Below are positions 38,462 through 50,416 of a DNA stretch of 64,000 bases, in pieces; position 1 is the stretch's first letter, and each line of letters begins with the position of its first letter. Below the pieces are notes generated by a model that saw only the letters and a program-made list of their open reading frames with translations, was not told the origin of the DNA and ran no database searches. The DNA lies in the NCBI GenBank assembly GCA_002104905.1, contig MCFE01000188.1, positions 1-64,000 on the forward strand, read 5' to 3'. Both the position numbers and the translations under genes were made by a program. The DNA is from Basidiobolus meristosporus CBS 931.73 (taxonomy: Eukaryota > Basidiobolomycota > Basidiobolomycetes > Basidiobolales > Basidiobolaceae).

Positions 38462-40916
38462 ATGTCTGTTGTTGGTATGTTCTCTACTTGTTGCGTACCG
38501 CCTACAGGCGAGGCTTGCTAACGGCTCCTGGTTGTTTCCCACAGGTATTGATTTCGGTTCTCTTCAATCTATTATCGCTGTTGCCAGAAACAGAGGTATC
38601 GATATCGTCTGCAATGAAGTGTCCAACAGAACCACCCCGTAAGTGTTTCGCCACCTGAGTCTCTACAGACGAGTTCCTCTAGCTAACCCTCACCTTTCTA
38701 GTTCCTTGATTTCTTTCGGCCCCAAGCAAAGATTCCTCGGTGAGGCTGCCAAGACCCAAGAAGTCTCCAACTTCAAGAACACTGTTGGTTCCCTTAAGCG
38801 TTTGGCTGGAAGAGCCTTCGACGACCAAGAGGTCCAAGAGATCGAATCCCAATTCATCAACGCCAAGCTTGTTGATGTCGATGGCCAAGTTGGTGTCAGA
38901 GTTAGATACGGTGAATCCGAGACCGACTTCTCCTCCACCCAGCTTGTTGCCATGTACCTCGGCAAATTGAGAGACATCGCTGCCGCCGAGCTCAAGGCTC
39001 CCGTCTCCGATGTTGTCATCTCTGTTCCCGCCTGGTTCACCGATGCCCAAAGAAGAAGCATCCTCGATGCTTCCGAGATTGCTGGTCTCAACTGCCTTCG
39101 TCTCATCAACGATACCACCGCTGCTGCCTTGGGTTACGGTATCACCAAGACCGACCTCCCCGAGGAGCAACCCCGTCACGTCGTGTTCGCCGACTGCGGT
39201 TACTCTTCCTTCACCGTCGCCGTTGTTGCCTTCAAGAAGGGCCAACTCACCGTCAAGTCCGTTGCCTTCGACCGTCACTTCGGTGGTAGATACTTCGACC
39301 AAGTCTTGGTTGACTACTTCGCCGAGCAATTCAAGGAGAAGTACAAGATTGATGTCAAGTCTAGTCCCAAGGCTCTCTTCCGTCTTCGTGCCGGCTGTGA
39401 GAAGCTCAAGAAGGTCCTTTCCGCCAACACTCAAGCTCCTTTGAACGTCGAGTCCATCATGGAAGACATCGATGTCTCCGCCATGATGAAGAGAGAGGAG
39501 TTCGAGGAGCTCTGCAAGGGTATGTTGGAGCGCATGGAGGACACTCTCGCCCAGGCCGTCAAGGACTCTGGTTTGACCGTCGAGCAAATCGACACCATCG
39601 AGGTTGTCGGTGGATCCACCCGTATCCCCGCCTTCAAGGAACGCCTCAGCAAGTTCTTCGGCAAGGACATCAGCTTCACCCTCAACCAAGATGAGGCTGT
39701 TGCCAGAGGTTGCGCCTTGCAATGCGCCGTCCTCTCCCCCGTCTTCAAGGTCCGTGAGTTCGCTGTCCAAGATGTTACCAGCTACCCTGTCAAGTTCACC
39801 TGGACCGCCTCCGACTCTGGTTCCGAGAGCCAACTTGAGGTCTTCAGTCACAACAACCCCGTCCCCAGCACCAAGGTCCTTACTTTCTACAGAAAGGAGG
39901 CCTTCGATGTTGAGGCTTACTACTCCAACCCCGAACTCTTGCCTCCTGGTGTTAACCCTTGGATTGGCAAGTACAGCGTCAAGAACGTTGTCCCTACCGC
40001 CGAGGGTGAACTTTCCACCGTCAAGGTCAAGGCTCGTCTCAACGTTCACGGTATCGTCAACGTAGAGGGTGCCTACATCGCCGAGGAGATCATCAAGGAA
40101 GAGGAGGAGCCCACTCCCATGGAGACCGACGGTGAGAAGAAGGAGGAGAACACCGAGGCTCCCGCCCCCAAGAAGGTCAAGAAGATCATCAAGAAGACCG
40201 AGCTCCCCGTCGTCGGTGGTTCCACCAATGTCGACAAGACCGTCGTTAACAAGCTCAAGGAGCTTGAGAACGAGATGTACGCTGCCGACAAGTTGGTTGC
40301 TGATACCGAGGAACGCAAGAACGCCTTGGAGGAGTACGTCTACGATACTCGTAGCAAGTTGGAGTCCAAGTTCAAGGACTACGTCCTTCCCGAGGTCAAG
40401 GAGAGCTTCTCCAAGCAACTCTACGATACCGAGGACTGGCTCTACGACGAGGGTGAGGATGCCACCAAGAGCGTCTACATCAACAAGCTCAACGAGTTGA
40501 AGGCCATCGGTGACCCAATTGCTCGCCGTTTCAAGGAGCACGAGGAGCGCCCCAGAGCTGCTCGTCTTCTCCGTGAGACCATCGAGAAGTTCGCCATCGA
40601 TGTCACCTCCAACGATCCTCGCTACGAACACATCTCCGACGAGGAGAAGAAGTCTATTGTCGATCGTTGCGAGAAGGCTCAAGCCTGGCTCGCTGAGAAG
40701 ATGGACCAACAGAGTGTTCTCACCAAGGTCCAAGACCCCGTTGTCACCTCCCAGGAAATCCTCAAGGAGAGAGAGGCCTTGGTCTTCTTCGCCACCCCCA
40801 TCCTCTCCAAGCCTAAGCCCAAGCCCGAGCCCCCCAAGGAAGAGGCCCCCGCCGCCCAACCTGAGGCCGAGTCCAAGGCCAAGACCGAGGAGGCCCCCGA
40901 GATGGAGATTGATTAA
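38462..40916 (+). CDS. Hsp110/Sse1-type Hsp70-family nucleotide exchange chaperone
   Basis: Three exons: 38462-38474 (only 13 nt, MSVVG), 38545-38638, 38702-40916; 773 residues. The Hsp70-type ATPase start [20 protein letters not shown] and [18 protein letters not shown] show an Hsp110 rather than a canonical Hsp70 (which has DLGTT). [30 protein letters not shown] and [20 protein letters not shown] complete the N-lobe set. The substrate domain has an acidic loop ([20 protein letters not shown]) and a helical C-terminus ending in a Pro/Lys/Glu tail EMEID. Role: nucleotide exchange factor for Hsp70 and holdase in the cytosol. Codon use is strongly biased to C-ending codons, as in highly expressed genes. 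Its promoter has heat-shock elements. Confidence 0.96.
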
Positions 40917-41306
40917 ACCCACCCATCACCCCTCTATTTATCTCGAACCCAAACCCGAATGACCTGTTCTCATTGAAATTATTATTAGAATTGTAATCAT
41001 CCAACCATTTCGACACGACTTTTTCACTTGGGCTAACTGCACTCCCATTACACTTCTTCTGTTAATAAAAAGCCTGACCCACCAATTCCCCGTGAACCGA
41101 GTCTGGATCCGATGTGTATACAAAGAAAAAGGCGTCGATGATGACGGCCCTTCATTGGTCGCCGTCGGCAAAACAGTGAGGAAAACAGGCCTACGTGTTC
41201 ATTTATAAAGAGCCCGGGGAGATTCCCCTCGACCTCAGGGTAATTGATTCCCATTCCCATTCCCATTCCTAACCACTGCCCTTCTCTTCAACCCACCAAA
41301 GTAAAC
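40917..41306. other. Hsp110 3' region and leader of the next gene
   Basis: An AATAAA lies at about 41063 (TTAATAAAAAGC). At 41248-41272 there are four tandem CCATTC hexamers just before the 54-residue ORF. No other feature is visible. Confidence 0.5.
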
Positions 41307-41471
41307 ATGAACCGTGGTCCCATCATTCTAACCATCGACGAGGCCGAGTACCTGCTGGATCAGTTCCCCCGTCCCGACCCCGAGGAAGATCCCATGGTCA
41401 CCAAGCTCCGGGAGAAGCTCGAGCTACTCCTGAGCGAGCTTCGCAAGAACGCCGAAGGCTACTCACAGTAA
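41307..41471 (+). CDS. Small conserved-looking protein, 54 residues, unknown
   Basis: The ORF begins in a good start context (GTAAACATGAACC), ends at TAA 41469-41471, and is followed by AATAAA at 41491-41496. The protein (MNRGPIILTIDEAEYLLDQF, then a DPEEDPMVTKLREKLELLLS helix) is acidic and mostly helical. Its codon use is C-rich like Hsp110 rather than random. No family is recognised. The size, leader and polyadenylation signal together argue that it is a real small gene. Confidence 0.6.
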   Translation: MNRGPIILTIDEAEYLLDQFPRPDPEEDPMVTKLREKLELLLSELRKNAEGYSQ

Positions 41472-41820
41472 GCTTGCAAGTGTGTTCGGGTAATAAAGCC
41501 AACTTTCAGTCGAACTTTGTTTAGGGTGAGGGTTTATTCTGGGAGTAGGCTGGTCTAAAATAGGGGTTGTACTAGAGGAGAGGAGAGGAGCGGAGAAGGG
41601 GGATACACAGGTAGGACTGCTGCTGGTGGTTCCTCGTAAAGCGGAAGGGTATGTATGACATGGTATGATGCGCTGGCGTTTCGACAAAAATACCTCTCCC
41701 CTTTCCCTAGAAACAAAACCCCCGGCTTGGTAAACGTGCAGGGTGGCTGGTCACGCCAACTCCAACCACCCGCGAAGTGCGGGAGAAGGCGGTTCAGCGC
41801 CCCCTGGAAAGTCCCCGGGG

Positions 41821-42144
41821 CTACACGAGCTGTTGGGATTGGTAGCTATGGGGTTTCCCCATCCTTGGAACCATCTGTTTCAAGGTGCAAACTATCCGGT
41901 GAAACCACAGCCGAAACCTCGCCTTCCTCCTCCTACGTCCCATCATGGACACCGAGTCGTCCAGGTCCTTATTCACGGGCGCGTCGGGGTCCGGCACGTC
42001 CTCGAGCGTGTGGATGGACGGGGACCGGAAGTGTCCCGAGTTCGCTTCGTGCAGAGACCTCTCCCTGAGGTTGAGGTTGAGGTCGGTTTGCTGGTTCACG
42101 TATTGGGTGACCCTGGCCCGTTTGGACTCCTTCGCCGGCGGCAT
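41821..42144 (-). CDS. Hypothetical protein, 107 residues
   Basis: An open frame from MPPAKESKRARVTQYVNQQT to the TAG, with Arg-rich and Asp-rich patches (SIHTLEDVPDPDAP, GRRRRKARFRLWFHR). GC-rich codon choice is compatible with coding. No domain is recognised, and the opposite strand is also open across much of it (41743-42183). It may be one exon of a larger gene extending to about 42,470 or a chance frame. Confidence 0.35.
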   Translation of the reverse strand: MPPAKESKRARVTQYVNQQTDLNLNLRERSLHEANSGHFRSPSIHTLEDVPDPDAPVNKDLDDSVSMMGRRRRKARFRLWFHRIVCTLKQMVPRMGKPHSYQSQQLV

Positions 42145-43045
42145 CTAGAGAAACAAGAGGGCCCCCGACCCACCGACCGTTAGACAGCCACAAAATTTCC
42201 ATCACTTCGCAAACGCGTGCCCCTTACCAGTGTGTTGTGGGTCTGAAGGTTCTCCTGGGTTAACGGGTGGCTCCTTCTCGATTTCGTCTTCCGGCCTGGG
42301 TCCGACTGCCGGTTGAACGGGCCGAGGCTCGGCATGGGGACTGGGCTCGATGGGGTCTGACCGTGTGGTGGTTGCGATCTTTTCCTTGCTCAAGCTTCGT
42401 TTCTAGTCTGGTCACCGTCCGGAACGAGGGGAGGCGACGTCCCGCTTTAATATGGCTGGTACTCACCTATACAGTGAAGCTATGCGGACTTGACCGGAGT
42501 TTGTAGTGGTGGAAATCAGAGTGAGCAGTACGGATACGGGTACTGATGCTGAGATTGATACCGATGCCGATACAGATGAAGATGGGTGTATGAGGTATTG
42601 GGTGTGGGTGTGGGTGCTGTATTTGAACTGGTAGGGTGGCTGGATACAGTAGAGTGCGATAAATTAACAGATCTAAGTAGCAAGTAGTAAAAACCGATTA
42701 AGTAAGGCTTGGGAAGAACTATAAACAAGGAAGAGGATGGTTCGAATGAACAAAGCCCAGAGGCCAGGAGTGGCCAACTCTAGAGTAGAAATAAGTGGGA
42801 GGGAGGGGTTTCGAGGGGCGGAGTAAATCTCCACATGCATTAGGGGAGATGATACGATTCCGGTTCCAATGTGCCACCAACGAGTCCACAGCATATGTGT
42901 AAGTGATCTCGCCTTATTTCCCCCTCGATAATTTATGTTCCCTCTTTCACTTGCTCTGCCTTTGTCTCACACCAAGATGCGCTGTGCAGGCACTGCTGCA
43001 TGTCGACCATTAATTCCCTCGCCACTCATCCGGTTTTGAGAGTTG
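42145..43045. other. Low-complexity intergenic region
   Basis: At 42535-42620 there is degenerate GAT/GGGTGT-rich simple sequence. I see no supportable gene; short frames overlap on both strands. Confidence 0.45.
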
Positions 43046-44548
43046 CTAAACAAATGGCCACTCATCACCGACCACGAAGCCACGTGACACCTCGGACCAA
43101 CACCCAACCCACAGTTGGTCTTTCCTAAGCCGGTCGGTGATGTTCTGCACCTGCTCACGAGGCCGGTATCGAACATGAGCCAACATCATGGATAAACGGG
43201 ACTCGGCGAAGTGCTCTTGCAACCTCACGAACGCTGTTTCCGGGGTGACCAGCTCGATCGGCCTCTCCAGCACCCCCGGAAGCGTCCACGACGAGGCCAC
43301 CGGCTCCGCCAGAGGGACCACCCCGTAGGCATCCCCGACATACATCCTTACCGGTCCCATGTAGTCGTGCTTGGGTAGGAAGGCGATGAGGTGGTCCTCC
43401 GGAATACCCAGGCCCGGGTTCGCCTCGATGCCGGTCCAGCTGAACCGATGGGACCATCCCTTCCAGTGTCCAGGGTTGAGTTGAAATCGCCAACGCGGGC
43501 CGAGGGAGGGTAGGGACCGCGGGGGTTCCTGAAGCTCCTTCCACACCGGATACGGGTAGAACAGACATCCTTTGACGAAGATCTCGCTCCCCGTAGGGAC
43601 CGGGACCCCGGCCTGGTGCAGACATTCCGTCGCCGCCCGGTTCTCCCCCAGCAGCTCGGACGCGCTAAAGCACTGGCGCACTTTTCTGTCCAGCGTGTCG
43701 GCTGGGGACGGTTTGGTGGGTCGGTCAGTCGGTTGGCAGATGGTGAGGATTCGGGGTAAGCGTGGAAAGGTACTTACTGGATTTCGGCCCTTTGAACCAC
43801 TCCAGTCTGAGGTCGTCCAGATCTCCTACACGTCCGCTGGGGCCCAGGAAGTCCTGGTCGAAGATGTAATACTTGATGGCCACCTCCCAGTGGGTGACCT
43901 GGCCTGTTTCTGAGGTGGGGGGTTGAAACACCAGGTCCAGGTCCCCAAGGGTCCTTCTTGCCACCCTCTGTTTCCTGGGTTTCCGGGGGGTTCGTCTTTT
44001 GGCGTCCGGCTGCTCGGTGGGGTGCTGGGGTGACTGGTCACTCTCCCCTACCGGTCTGGTGGGCTGAGGCTCCGGTGGAGTGTCGAACAGCTGAACGCAA
44101 CTCCACACCCGGCCGTCCACCGTCACCCGCTCGCGCAGCCAGTACTCAACCAACATGGCGAAATAGCTTCCCAGCCGGTGGATCGCCTTTTGTCGGTTCA
44201 AAAACTCGTAGAGCGGGCTGGGGTCCTCATCCAAGGCTAGGCCCACGGGGAGAAACGGGGGAAGGGTGGCGAGGGTCAGTTAGAACGACGCTTCAAACGG
44301 TCGGTTGGTTGGGTGGTGGGCGTACCTTCTAGCCAGGCTCTTGACCTTTCGTACTCGGCCAAACCCCACTCCCGAGCCACGAAGGAGCGGCGGAGGCCGG
44401 TTGGTTCCTGAAATATGGGCTCCCCGTGCAGCACCCTAGGTAGAAGGTTGGTTAGGTGGGGGGGGAACGGATGAGGTACTGGCGCACAAGTGGGTAGATA
44501 CCAAGCCAGGTGACGAACCGCCTTGTGTCTAAAGTGAGGGAGTTCCAT
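43046..44548 (-). CDS. DUF1853-like protein, three exons
   Basis: Exons (descending) 44548-44326, 44236-43778, 43701-43046, with introns of 89 and 76 bp; the sum is exactly 445 codons plus stop. Motifs that I associate with DUF1853 appear in the family order: HFRHKAVRHLAWYL at the N-terminus, LDEDPSPLYEFL, RLGSYFAMLVEYWL, TLGDLDLVFQ, THWEVAIKYYIFD, FLGPSGRVGDLDDLRLEW, FVKGCLFYPYPVW and the C-terminal SRGFVVGDEWP. The function of the family is unknown to me; the D-LD-V and HWE-A-K-Y spacing is reminiscent of a nuclease-type (PD-(D/E)xK-like) core, which is speculation. The family is known to me chiefly from Proteobacteria, so an intron-bearing fungal copy may reflect old transfer. A basic insertion (AKRRTPRKPRKQR) looks lineage-specific. 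Confidence 0.75.
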
Positions 44549-45130
44549 GTTGGGCGTGGGTGGGCCGCCGTCGGGAACCGTTCATTTATTCGGTGAGAGG
44601 GCGGATGCTGATTTGTGGATCCACGGATCCCACCGCCTGTGCCTCTGCATTCATCGACCCTGCCCCATATGATATCCTACTTCCCCCGTGCCCGATCGCC
44701 TCCCAAAAATCGGACCTCAGGTGAAGAACGATGGTCCGATTCGTCGGGGACCAACTGGGTCCAAACGCGATGGATTACCAAAGAACTGTGAACCCACGGG
44801 CAATCCAAGGGTGCCGGTTGCTCTTCACCTCCAGATACTTGTATCCAAATGCGCATCTGATGGGCTGCCTTCCCCTGGAAACATTCTCGTGAATGTACCT
44901 AGAGTGCCTGATCCTCCTAACAAAAATGCGTCCCATTACCCAGAAGTAGGTCCAGATCAATCGGAATTCCGCTCAATGGCCCATGGACCAAAATGACCAT
45001 ACTGGATAGCCTGTTTGCCAGAGGGTCATGCATCGCACTGGGTAAAATTAACCATGACCAGATAACCAATTCTGAAGCCACTTAAGGCAACGGGTATCGT
45101 GAAGTGAAGTTGTTGATCAACCCACTTGAG
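44549..45130. other. Intergenic region, no feature seen
   Basis: This is the transition from the GC-richer gene block to the retrotransposon nest. Only short chance frames occur. Confidence 0.4.
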
Positions 45131-45899
45131 CACCCGCAGGCTGACTCCCGCCGGAATCCAGTGTTCCCACCCGAATTGTTGTGTGATTTTGGGGGACATT
45201 GGGACTGATTGGGAGTACTAGTGGGTCTGTGGCTCTCACTTTGTGACTTGTTGCATGTAGAAGTGATGTTTCTGTTGTTACATGGTCTGGACAAAGCAAA
45301 TGGTGTAAGATAGGTCTAGGATGACCGAAACAGCAAGTGTGCCAGACTTGGAGTTGTTTGGATCATTTCGTAAGTTTTCATATACCAAGTGTTGCAAGAT
45401 TCTATAGAGTACCGGAGTTGATTTGGAAAACCATATCTGGCAAGCTAAATTGCAAGACAATAATTTGTATTTCATCAATAAACAACGCAGTGTTGCAAAT
45501 CTTGTATTTTCACACGCGTACTCACTCAACTAGGCCATTCAGATTGGAGTCTGCAAATCTTTGAGTATATTGCCCAATTCCCTTGTTGGAACTTACTTGG
45601 AGTATTTCATCAGGATAACAGGTACCCAGTACACAAGAATATGAAAGTGGTCTAGAGTCTCCCAAACTTTGCTAACATGCACATTGGACCTTTCTGTTGC
45701 AATATTCTGAGTATTGGAAGTGATGTGGAGAACTAAAGGATTTACATGTTATTCACCTATATATTTATTGATCATAAGTATGATATTTGTACTTCTAATA
45801 CAGTAAAGCAAGCAAGCACATAGAGTTTGTAAGGTAAGGCCCCAGGAGTATGTGTGCAAAGTTTAGAGTCTTATGAACAACTTTGAGAAAGATCATAAA
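45131..45899. repeat. Old, diverged copies of copia-family LTRs
   Basis: The stretch 45,150-45,420 resembles the copia LTR in minus orientation (for example CACTT..TGTTG.. TTACATGGTCT.. GTTGTTTGGAT.. TTTTCATATACC). The stretch 45,560-45,720 resembles it in plus orientation (CCCTTGTTGGAACTTACTTGG, GGTACCCAG, CAAACTTTGCTAACATGC). A third patch next to copia 1 (45,800-45,890) matches the middle of the LTR in minus orientation. They are much more diverged than the LTRs of copia 1 and 2. Boundaries are approximate. Confidence 0.45.
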
Positions 45900-46249
45900 T
45901 GTTGTAAGAGTCCTGGAAATATTGGAAGTGATTTGGGAGAAGAAGTAGATTATGTGGTTTTCACTTAATGATTTATTGAATGTAAAAGTAGTATTAATAC
46001 TTTTACATGGTCTTGGCATAACAAACATGTAGAATAGGCTAAGGAAGGTCCCAAGAACATGTGTGCAAAGCATGGGGCCGTTTGGACAACTTTGAGAATT
46101 TTCATGTTCTGGGTACCTGGTATTTTGGTAAAAATATTCCAAGTAAATCCCAACAAGGAATTTGGTCAGTGTTCCCTAGGATTTCAAGGTAATGATCTAA
46201 GTGGCCAAGTTAGGTGAATACTTAGGTGGAATTACAAACTTTTACAACA
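45900..46249 (-). repeat. 3' LTR of copia 1
   Basis: 350 bp, starting TGTTGTAAAAGTTTG and ending CTCTTACAACA on the minus strand (TGTTG...CAACA ends). It is closely similar to the 349-bp LTR at 51626-51974. A polypurine-type stretch (GCTGAGTGGGAG) precedes it. Confidence 0.85.
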
Positions 46250-46260
46250 CTCCCACTCAG

Positions 46261-47135
46261 CTAAATGTTCATACTGACTAGTCCTAATTTTGACCTGAGA
46301 TATTCAAACTTGTCTCTAGCTAATGGTTTGGTCAATATGTCTGCAATCATTTCAACTGAAGGACAGTAAGCTAAGCTAGCTAAGTTATTCTCTATAGCTT
46401 CATGTATGAAATGATGTCTAATTTCTATGTGCTTAGTTCTAGCATGAAAAGTTGGATTTCTACCTAATTGCATGCATCTTGAATATCTTGAAATAAAGTC
46501 ATAGGCATTTTTTGTCATAAGCCTAAATCTGTGAGAAGCTTTCTTAGCCACATTGCTTCTTTTGTAGCCTCACAGGCTGCCATATACTCTGCCTCTGTGG
46601 TGGAAAATACCACAGATGGTTGCTTTCTTGAATTCCATGAAATTGCTCCTTGACAGTAAAGAAAGGTGTATCCTGTGGTGGATCTACTGTCTTCTAAATT
46701 TTGTCCCCAATCTGCATCAGAGTATCCATCAAGATCCTGTTCTAAATCCTTATAAGTGTATCTTAAGCAGATATCAGCAGTTCCTTGCAAATGTCTAAAA
46801 ATCTGCTTAACTGCTGCACTATGATCAGATCCATGGCTCTGATTATACAGGCCAACAACTTCCACTGAACATGGGATATCTGGACATGTTTTAAGCACAA
46901 TATACATCAGACTGCCAACCATAGATTGATAAGGAAAGTCAGGGCTTTCAGATGGCACCAAGCACTCTTGATTTGGTTGAGTTTTGACCAAGTTAAGGTT
47001 TGTCTCCATTGGGGTAGCTGCCAGTTTACAGATTCCATTTGATACTTCTTTAGTATGTCTTGAGTATACTTAGATTGGCTTAGGGTGATAGTCTGGGTAC
47101 TTAAGTAGTAACTGAGCTCTCCTAGAATGGACATC
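46261..47135 (-). pseudogene. Copia 1 pol, RT C-terminus and RNase H
   Basis: Two overlapping frames. Upstream: PYQSMVGSLMYIVLKTCPDI, GYSDADWGQNLEDSRSTTGY, SRKQPSVVFSTTEAEYMAAC (copia RNase H motifs). Downstream: FHARTKHIEIRHHFIHE, IADILTKPLARDKFE (family C-terminus). A frameshift separates them near 46,530. Confidence 0.85.
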
Positions 47136-47817
47136 TGTGGTAATGGAAAGTATTCCATTACTACAATATCTCTAAACCAATATTGCACTCATTTCTTTAT
47201 TTTGCTTTTTGCTATTGTAACACACAAGTGAAAGATCAAGAATTTCCAACTTTGAAGAACAAATGCTCTGGACCCTGACAAGCAATCCACCCAAGAATAT
47301 TATATCATACAGAACATGTAGTAGCCAACACATGTTTCAAATTACAGCTCATTTGAAGCAGTACTTAAGGAGTTATGACCAAAAGAGTCCAATTATTATA
47401 TATACTATGCCCTATTGCTAAGATTACTAGGGTGACTTTGATCGCGTGTAACTTTTGAACCAGCCAATCAAATCACGTGATATTTTCACAGGTGCTGCGC
47501 CTATGTCCAATCTGCACCACTGCAAGATTTAGCTTTGTATCATGTGAATTGCTTGCGCAATTGCCCAATAACTTTGACCCTTCAAAATTTTCATATATAT
47601 GACTTCCCCAGCTGAAAAATAAAAGAGAGCCTCTCTTTCCAGAATCTCCACACTACAATTACAAGCTTAAAGGTTATAAGACATCCCCTGCATCACTTGC
47701 ACTGTTAAGTATTCTGACTTTGATTAGTACTTCATCAGTAAAGAGACTGCAAAGCTCACAAGAATCCAATCTAAGTTCTACAAGAAACTACCACTTTTCT
47801 GTTGGAAAAGTCCCCTC

Positions 47818-48514
47818 TGTTGTGCATCAACATTTAAAACTTAGCCAATTTTACTCCGTTTGAAAATCTAGTACACTAACTGCTTTTCCCTAACCCAAAC
47901 ATAACAAATCCCAGTTACAGTTTATTTTATCCCACCTCAGAATCTATTTTTAGCTATCACACCTGATCTATTTTCAAATGGTCATTACGTTATCAACCTA
48001 TCTGCCAAGCCTTCCCAGGTAATTAGTCATCTGAGATCTATCCAACCACTGTGCAGTTGCCAAGACATCAGTTGAGTGATGATGTAATTTTCATTTATCT
48101 TATGCACCTATGAACACCCAAATTGATTTCAATCAATCCAGTCCCTTGGCGCTTACTAATTCAACTTGATCAGAAAAGTATAAATAAAGTTTACTGAACC
48201 TTTTGGTTTAGTGTGTGTCTCAACAAAATTAAGATTCTGTCTCAGCAAAAATAAGAATCCAACAATTCTGTTCTAGTTTCTATCCAAGCCTAGTATATCT
48301 AGCACTCCAAAGAACACCAAGCCTAGCCTGCCTAGCAAACAAATATCATTGTCTTTATAGCCAACCCAGCTATATCTAAGACCAATATTAGATCAGAATC
48401 TTTCTGCTAATATTTCCGCCACTCTCTGAAAATTCTAAGATTCTGCACTTAATTGTCCTTTTGGTTCAGTTAGACCATTCAAGAGTTTTATTACACTTTC
48501 TCTTGGATACAACA
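47818..48514. repeat. Second solo LTR nested inside the gypsy solo LTR
   Basis: 697 bp with TGTTG...CAACA ends, flanked by CCCTC on both sides (47813-47817 and 48515-48519). It is absent from the other copies of the host LTR, where the site reads GTCCCCTCTAAG. The family has no other copy recognised in this window. Confidence 0.85.
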
Positions 48515-48519
48515 CCCTC

Positions 48520-48722
48520 TAAGAAACCCCTTTACTCTAAAGACCCCTTTAGAGACCCCTTTACTCTAAAGAAGCCCCTTTAGGCACCCCTTTAGTGTAA
48601 AGTCCACTTTAGAGACCACTACAAGAAGCCCCTTTACTCTAAAGACACCCCTTTAGACACCGCTTTAGGTTTAAAGACCCCTTTAGAGACTTCTATAACA
48701 CACCCATTTAGGTTAAAGGGGA
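48520..48722. repeat. CCCCTTTAG/CTAAAG array in solo LTR
   Basis: Alternating CCCCTTTAG and CTCTAAAG units, many forming small inverted pairs. The same array recurs in the other two copies of this LTR. Confidence 0.75.
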
Positions 48723-49035
48723 GTTCAGAATTTCTATATTAGGTAATATATTCTTGGAAAGGAAAGTGACTTCCAAATAAGGAAAAGTTACTATAAAAGT
48801 AAATAAGCCAATTAGTTGACAGAAGGTCAGAACACTACTGTATAAGTGATAAACACTGCCCACAGTAAATTTTGAGCCTAAGATTGAGGAAATTAGTAAA
48901 GTTATATCTTCTACTGGTATAGATCAAACTCCAAGTAAACTATTTCAGTATTAGCATACTGGAAGTTGTTGTATATTTTTGATTAGCCTCTACATTGTAG
49001 AACAAGCCCCAAACTAGTCATAATACAACACAACA

Positions 49036-50416
49036 CATCCTGAGCTCCTTAGATAGGCTGGGTTTAGTCTCTTCTAATGTTTTAAGGTTGTTGGCAGCTA
49101 TGATAAGATCATCCACAAATAGAGCTAATAGAGCTGGATTGGCTCTATTTGGCTTATTGTATATACTATAGTCAGCATTACTCCTTTTGAGACTCAAAGA
49201 TTCCAAATAAGAATCTATTTTGCAATTCCAGGCTCTTGGCAATTGTTTGAGTCCATATAGAGACTTTTTAAGCTTGCAGACCAAATGGGGGTTATCTTGG
49301 CCAACAAGCCCATCAGGCCAGTCCAAATACATGTCCTCATCAAGTTCTTTATTTAACAATGCAGTTTATACATCTATTTGATGAATAAAAAACTAATATT
49401 TGGCTGCAATAGCCAATATTAATCTGATGGAATTAAACTTGGCAACCAGTGCAAAGGTCTCAGTATAGTCAAGTCCTTTTGTTTTAGAGTATCCTTTGGC
49501 CACAAGTCTTGCTTTGTATCTTTCAACTGTACCATCAGCCTTGTATTTTGTTTTGAAGATCCATCTACATCCAATTGATTTTAGGTTGATTGGTAATTTG
49601 ACTAAGTTCCAAGTTTGATTTTCCATTAGGGCCTGATAGTCCTCAGTCATTACAGATCTCCAAAACTTTGTCTGAGGGCTGTTTAGCACCTCTTTTACAG
49701 TCTGGGGCTCATCAATATGGACTGAATATGCATAGGCTAAGTTTGTACCCTCATTGATATGGTAATTTGGGCTATTTCTTGTCCAGATGGATCTCTGGGC
49801 ATTTAATACTAGAATGCTCACTTCTGGGATATCCCTGGGCCCTGATTCAGGCTGAACCATTGCTGTAGAGTCTTCTGAGTGAAAGAATTTTTATTGTTTT
49901 GCATGGATTCAATCCTGACAATTAGTGGACTTGAGATCAAATTTATGTCATCATCTGATGACATAATTGATGAAAATCTTGAATTTTCATCAAACAACAC
50001 ATCCCTGGACTTGCTCAGCTTCTTTGTCTTGGTATTTTAGAGTCTGTATGTCTTACTTTCATTGCAGTAGCCCAAAAATATGCATTTTACACTTATTGGC
50101 TCAGTTTTTGACTGGTTTGCAGGCAGTTTCTTGGCATATGCTGTACACCCAAATATTCTGAGATGTTCTGCACTTAGTCTGTATCCATTCCATGCTCCAA
50201 ATGGAGTAGAATCACAAAGTATTCTGTTATAACTCCTATTTTTGAGGTATACAGCTGTGGCAACTGATTCAGCCTAAAATAATAAGATAATGTTTGATCC
50301 TGGATCCTGAATCTTGCTATATCAATTATTGATCTGTTTGCACATTCTGCTACTCTGTTTTGCTGTGGGGAGTATAGTACAGTAGACTCTTGCTTTATCC
50401 CATGAATTTTGCACAA
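49036..50416 (-). pseudogene. Copia 1 pol, integrase C-terminus and RT N-terminus
   Basis: [72 protein letters not shown] (Val-Asp-Asp motif). The integrase tail is QESTVLYSPQQNRVAECANR at 50,416. Stops between the open pieces include a TAG directly after AIAAKY that is shared with copia 2. Confidence 0.85.

Larger units (their letters stand above)
47136..49035 (-). repeat. Gypsy-family solo LTR inserted in copia 1, itself interrupted
   Basis: Matches the gypsy LTR at 55289-56531 end to end (TGTGGTAATGGAAAG ... ATACAACACAACA when read on the plus strand), with a 697-bp insertion inside. The flanks carry CATC on both sides (47132-47135 and 49036-49039), a 4-bp (or 5-bp ACATC) target duplication. 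No internal sequence is present, so the element was reduced to a solo LTR. The LTR reads in the plus direction although the host copia is on the minus strand. Confidence 0.85.

Noticed and set aside
38679-40922. 747-residue open frame antisense to the whole Hsp110 gene (Gly/Leu-rich).
   Set aside because: It is a product of the strong C-ending codon bias of the sense gene, which removes stops from the opposite strand. Antisense frames to Hsp70-family genes are a known source of spurious protein families (the NAD-GDH-like antisense frame of Achlya Hsp70). No start context, introns or domain support it.
41743-42183. 146-residue plus-strand frame opposite the 41,821-42,144 hypothetical.
   Set aside because: Low-complexity composition, starts inside an unsupported region and has no polyadenylation or splice context. 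The minus-strand frame was preferred, weakly.
44276-44326. Extension of the first DUF1853 exon beyond GAAG.
   Set aside because: The frame stays open for 50 nt but contains the GTACGC donor, and only splicing to 44,236 gives WLEALDEDPSPLYEFL in the family order.
48520-48722. A CRISPR array or telomere array.
   Set aside because: The units are variable, lack unique spacers, and occur inside each copy of one LTR family; CTAAAG is not the TTAGGG-type repeat.
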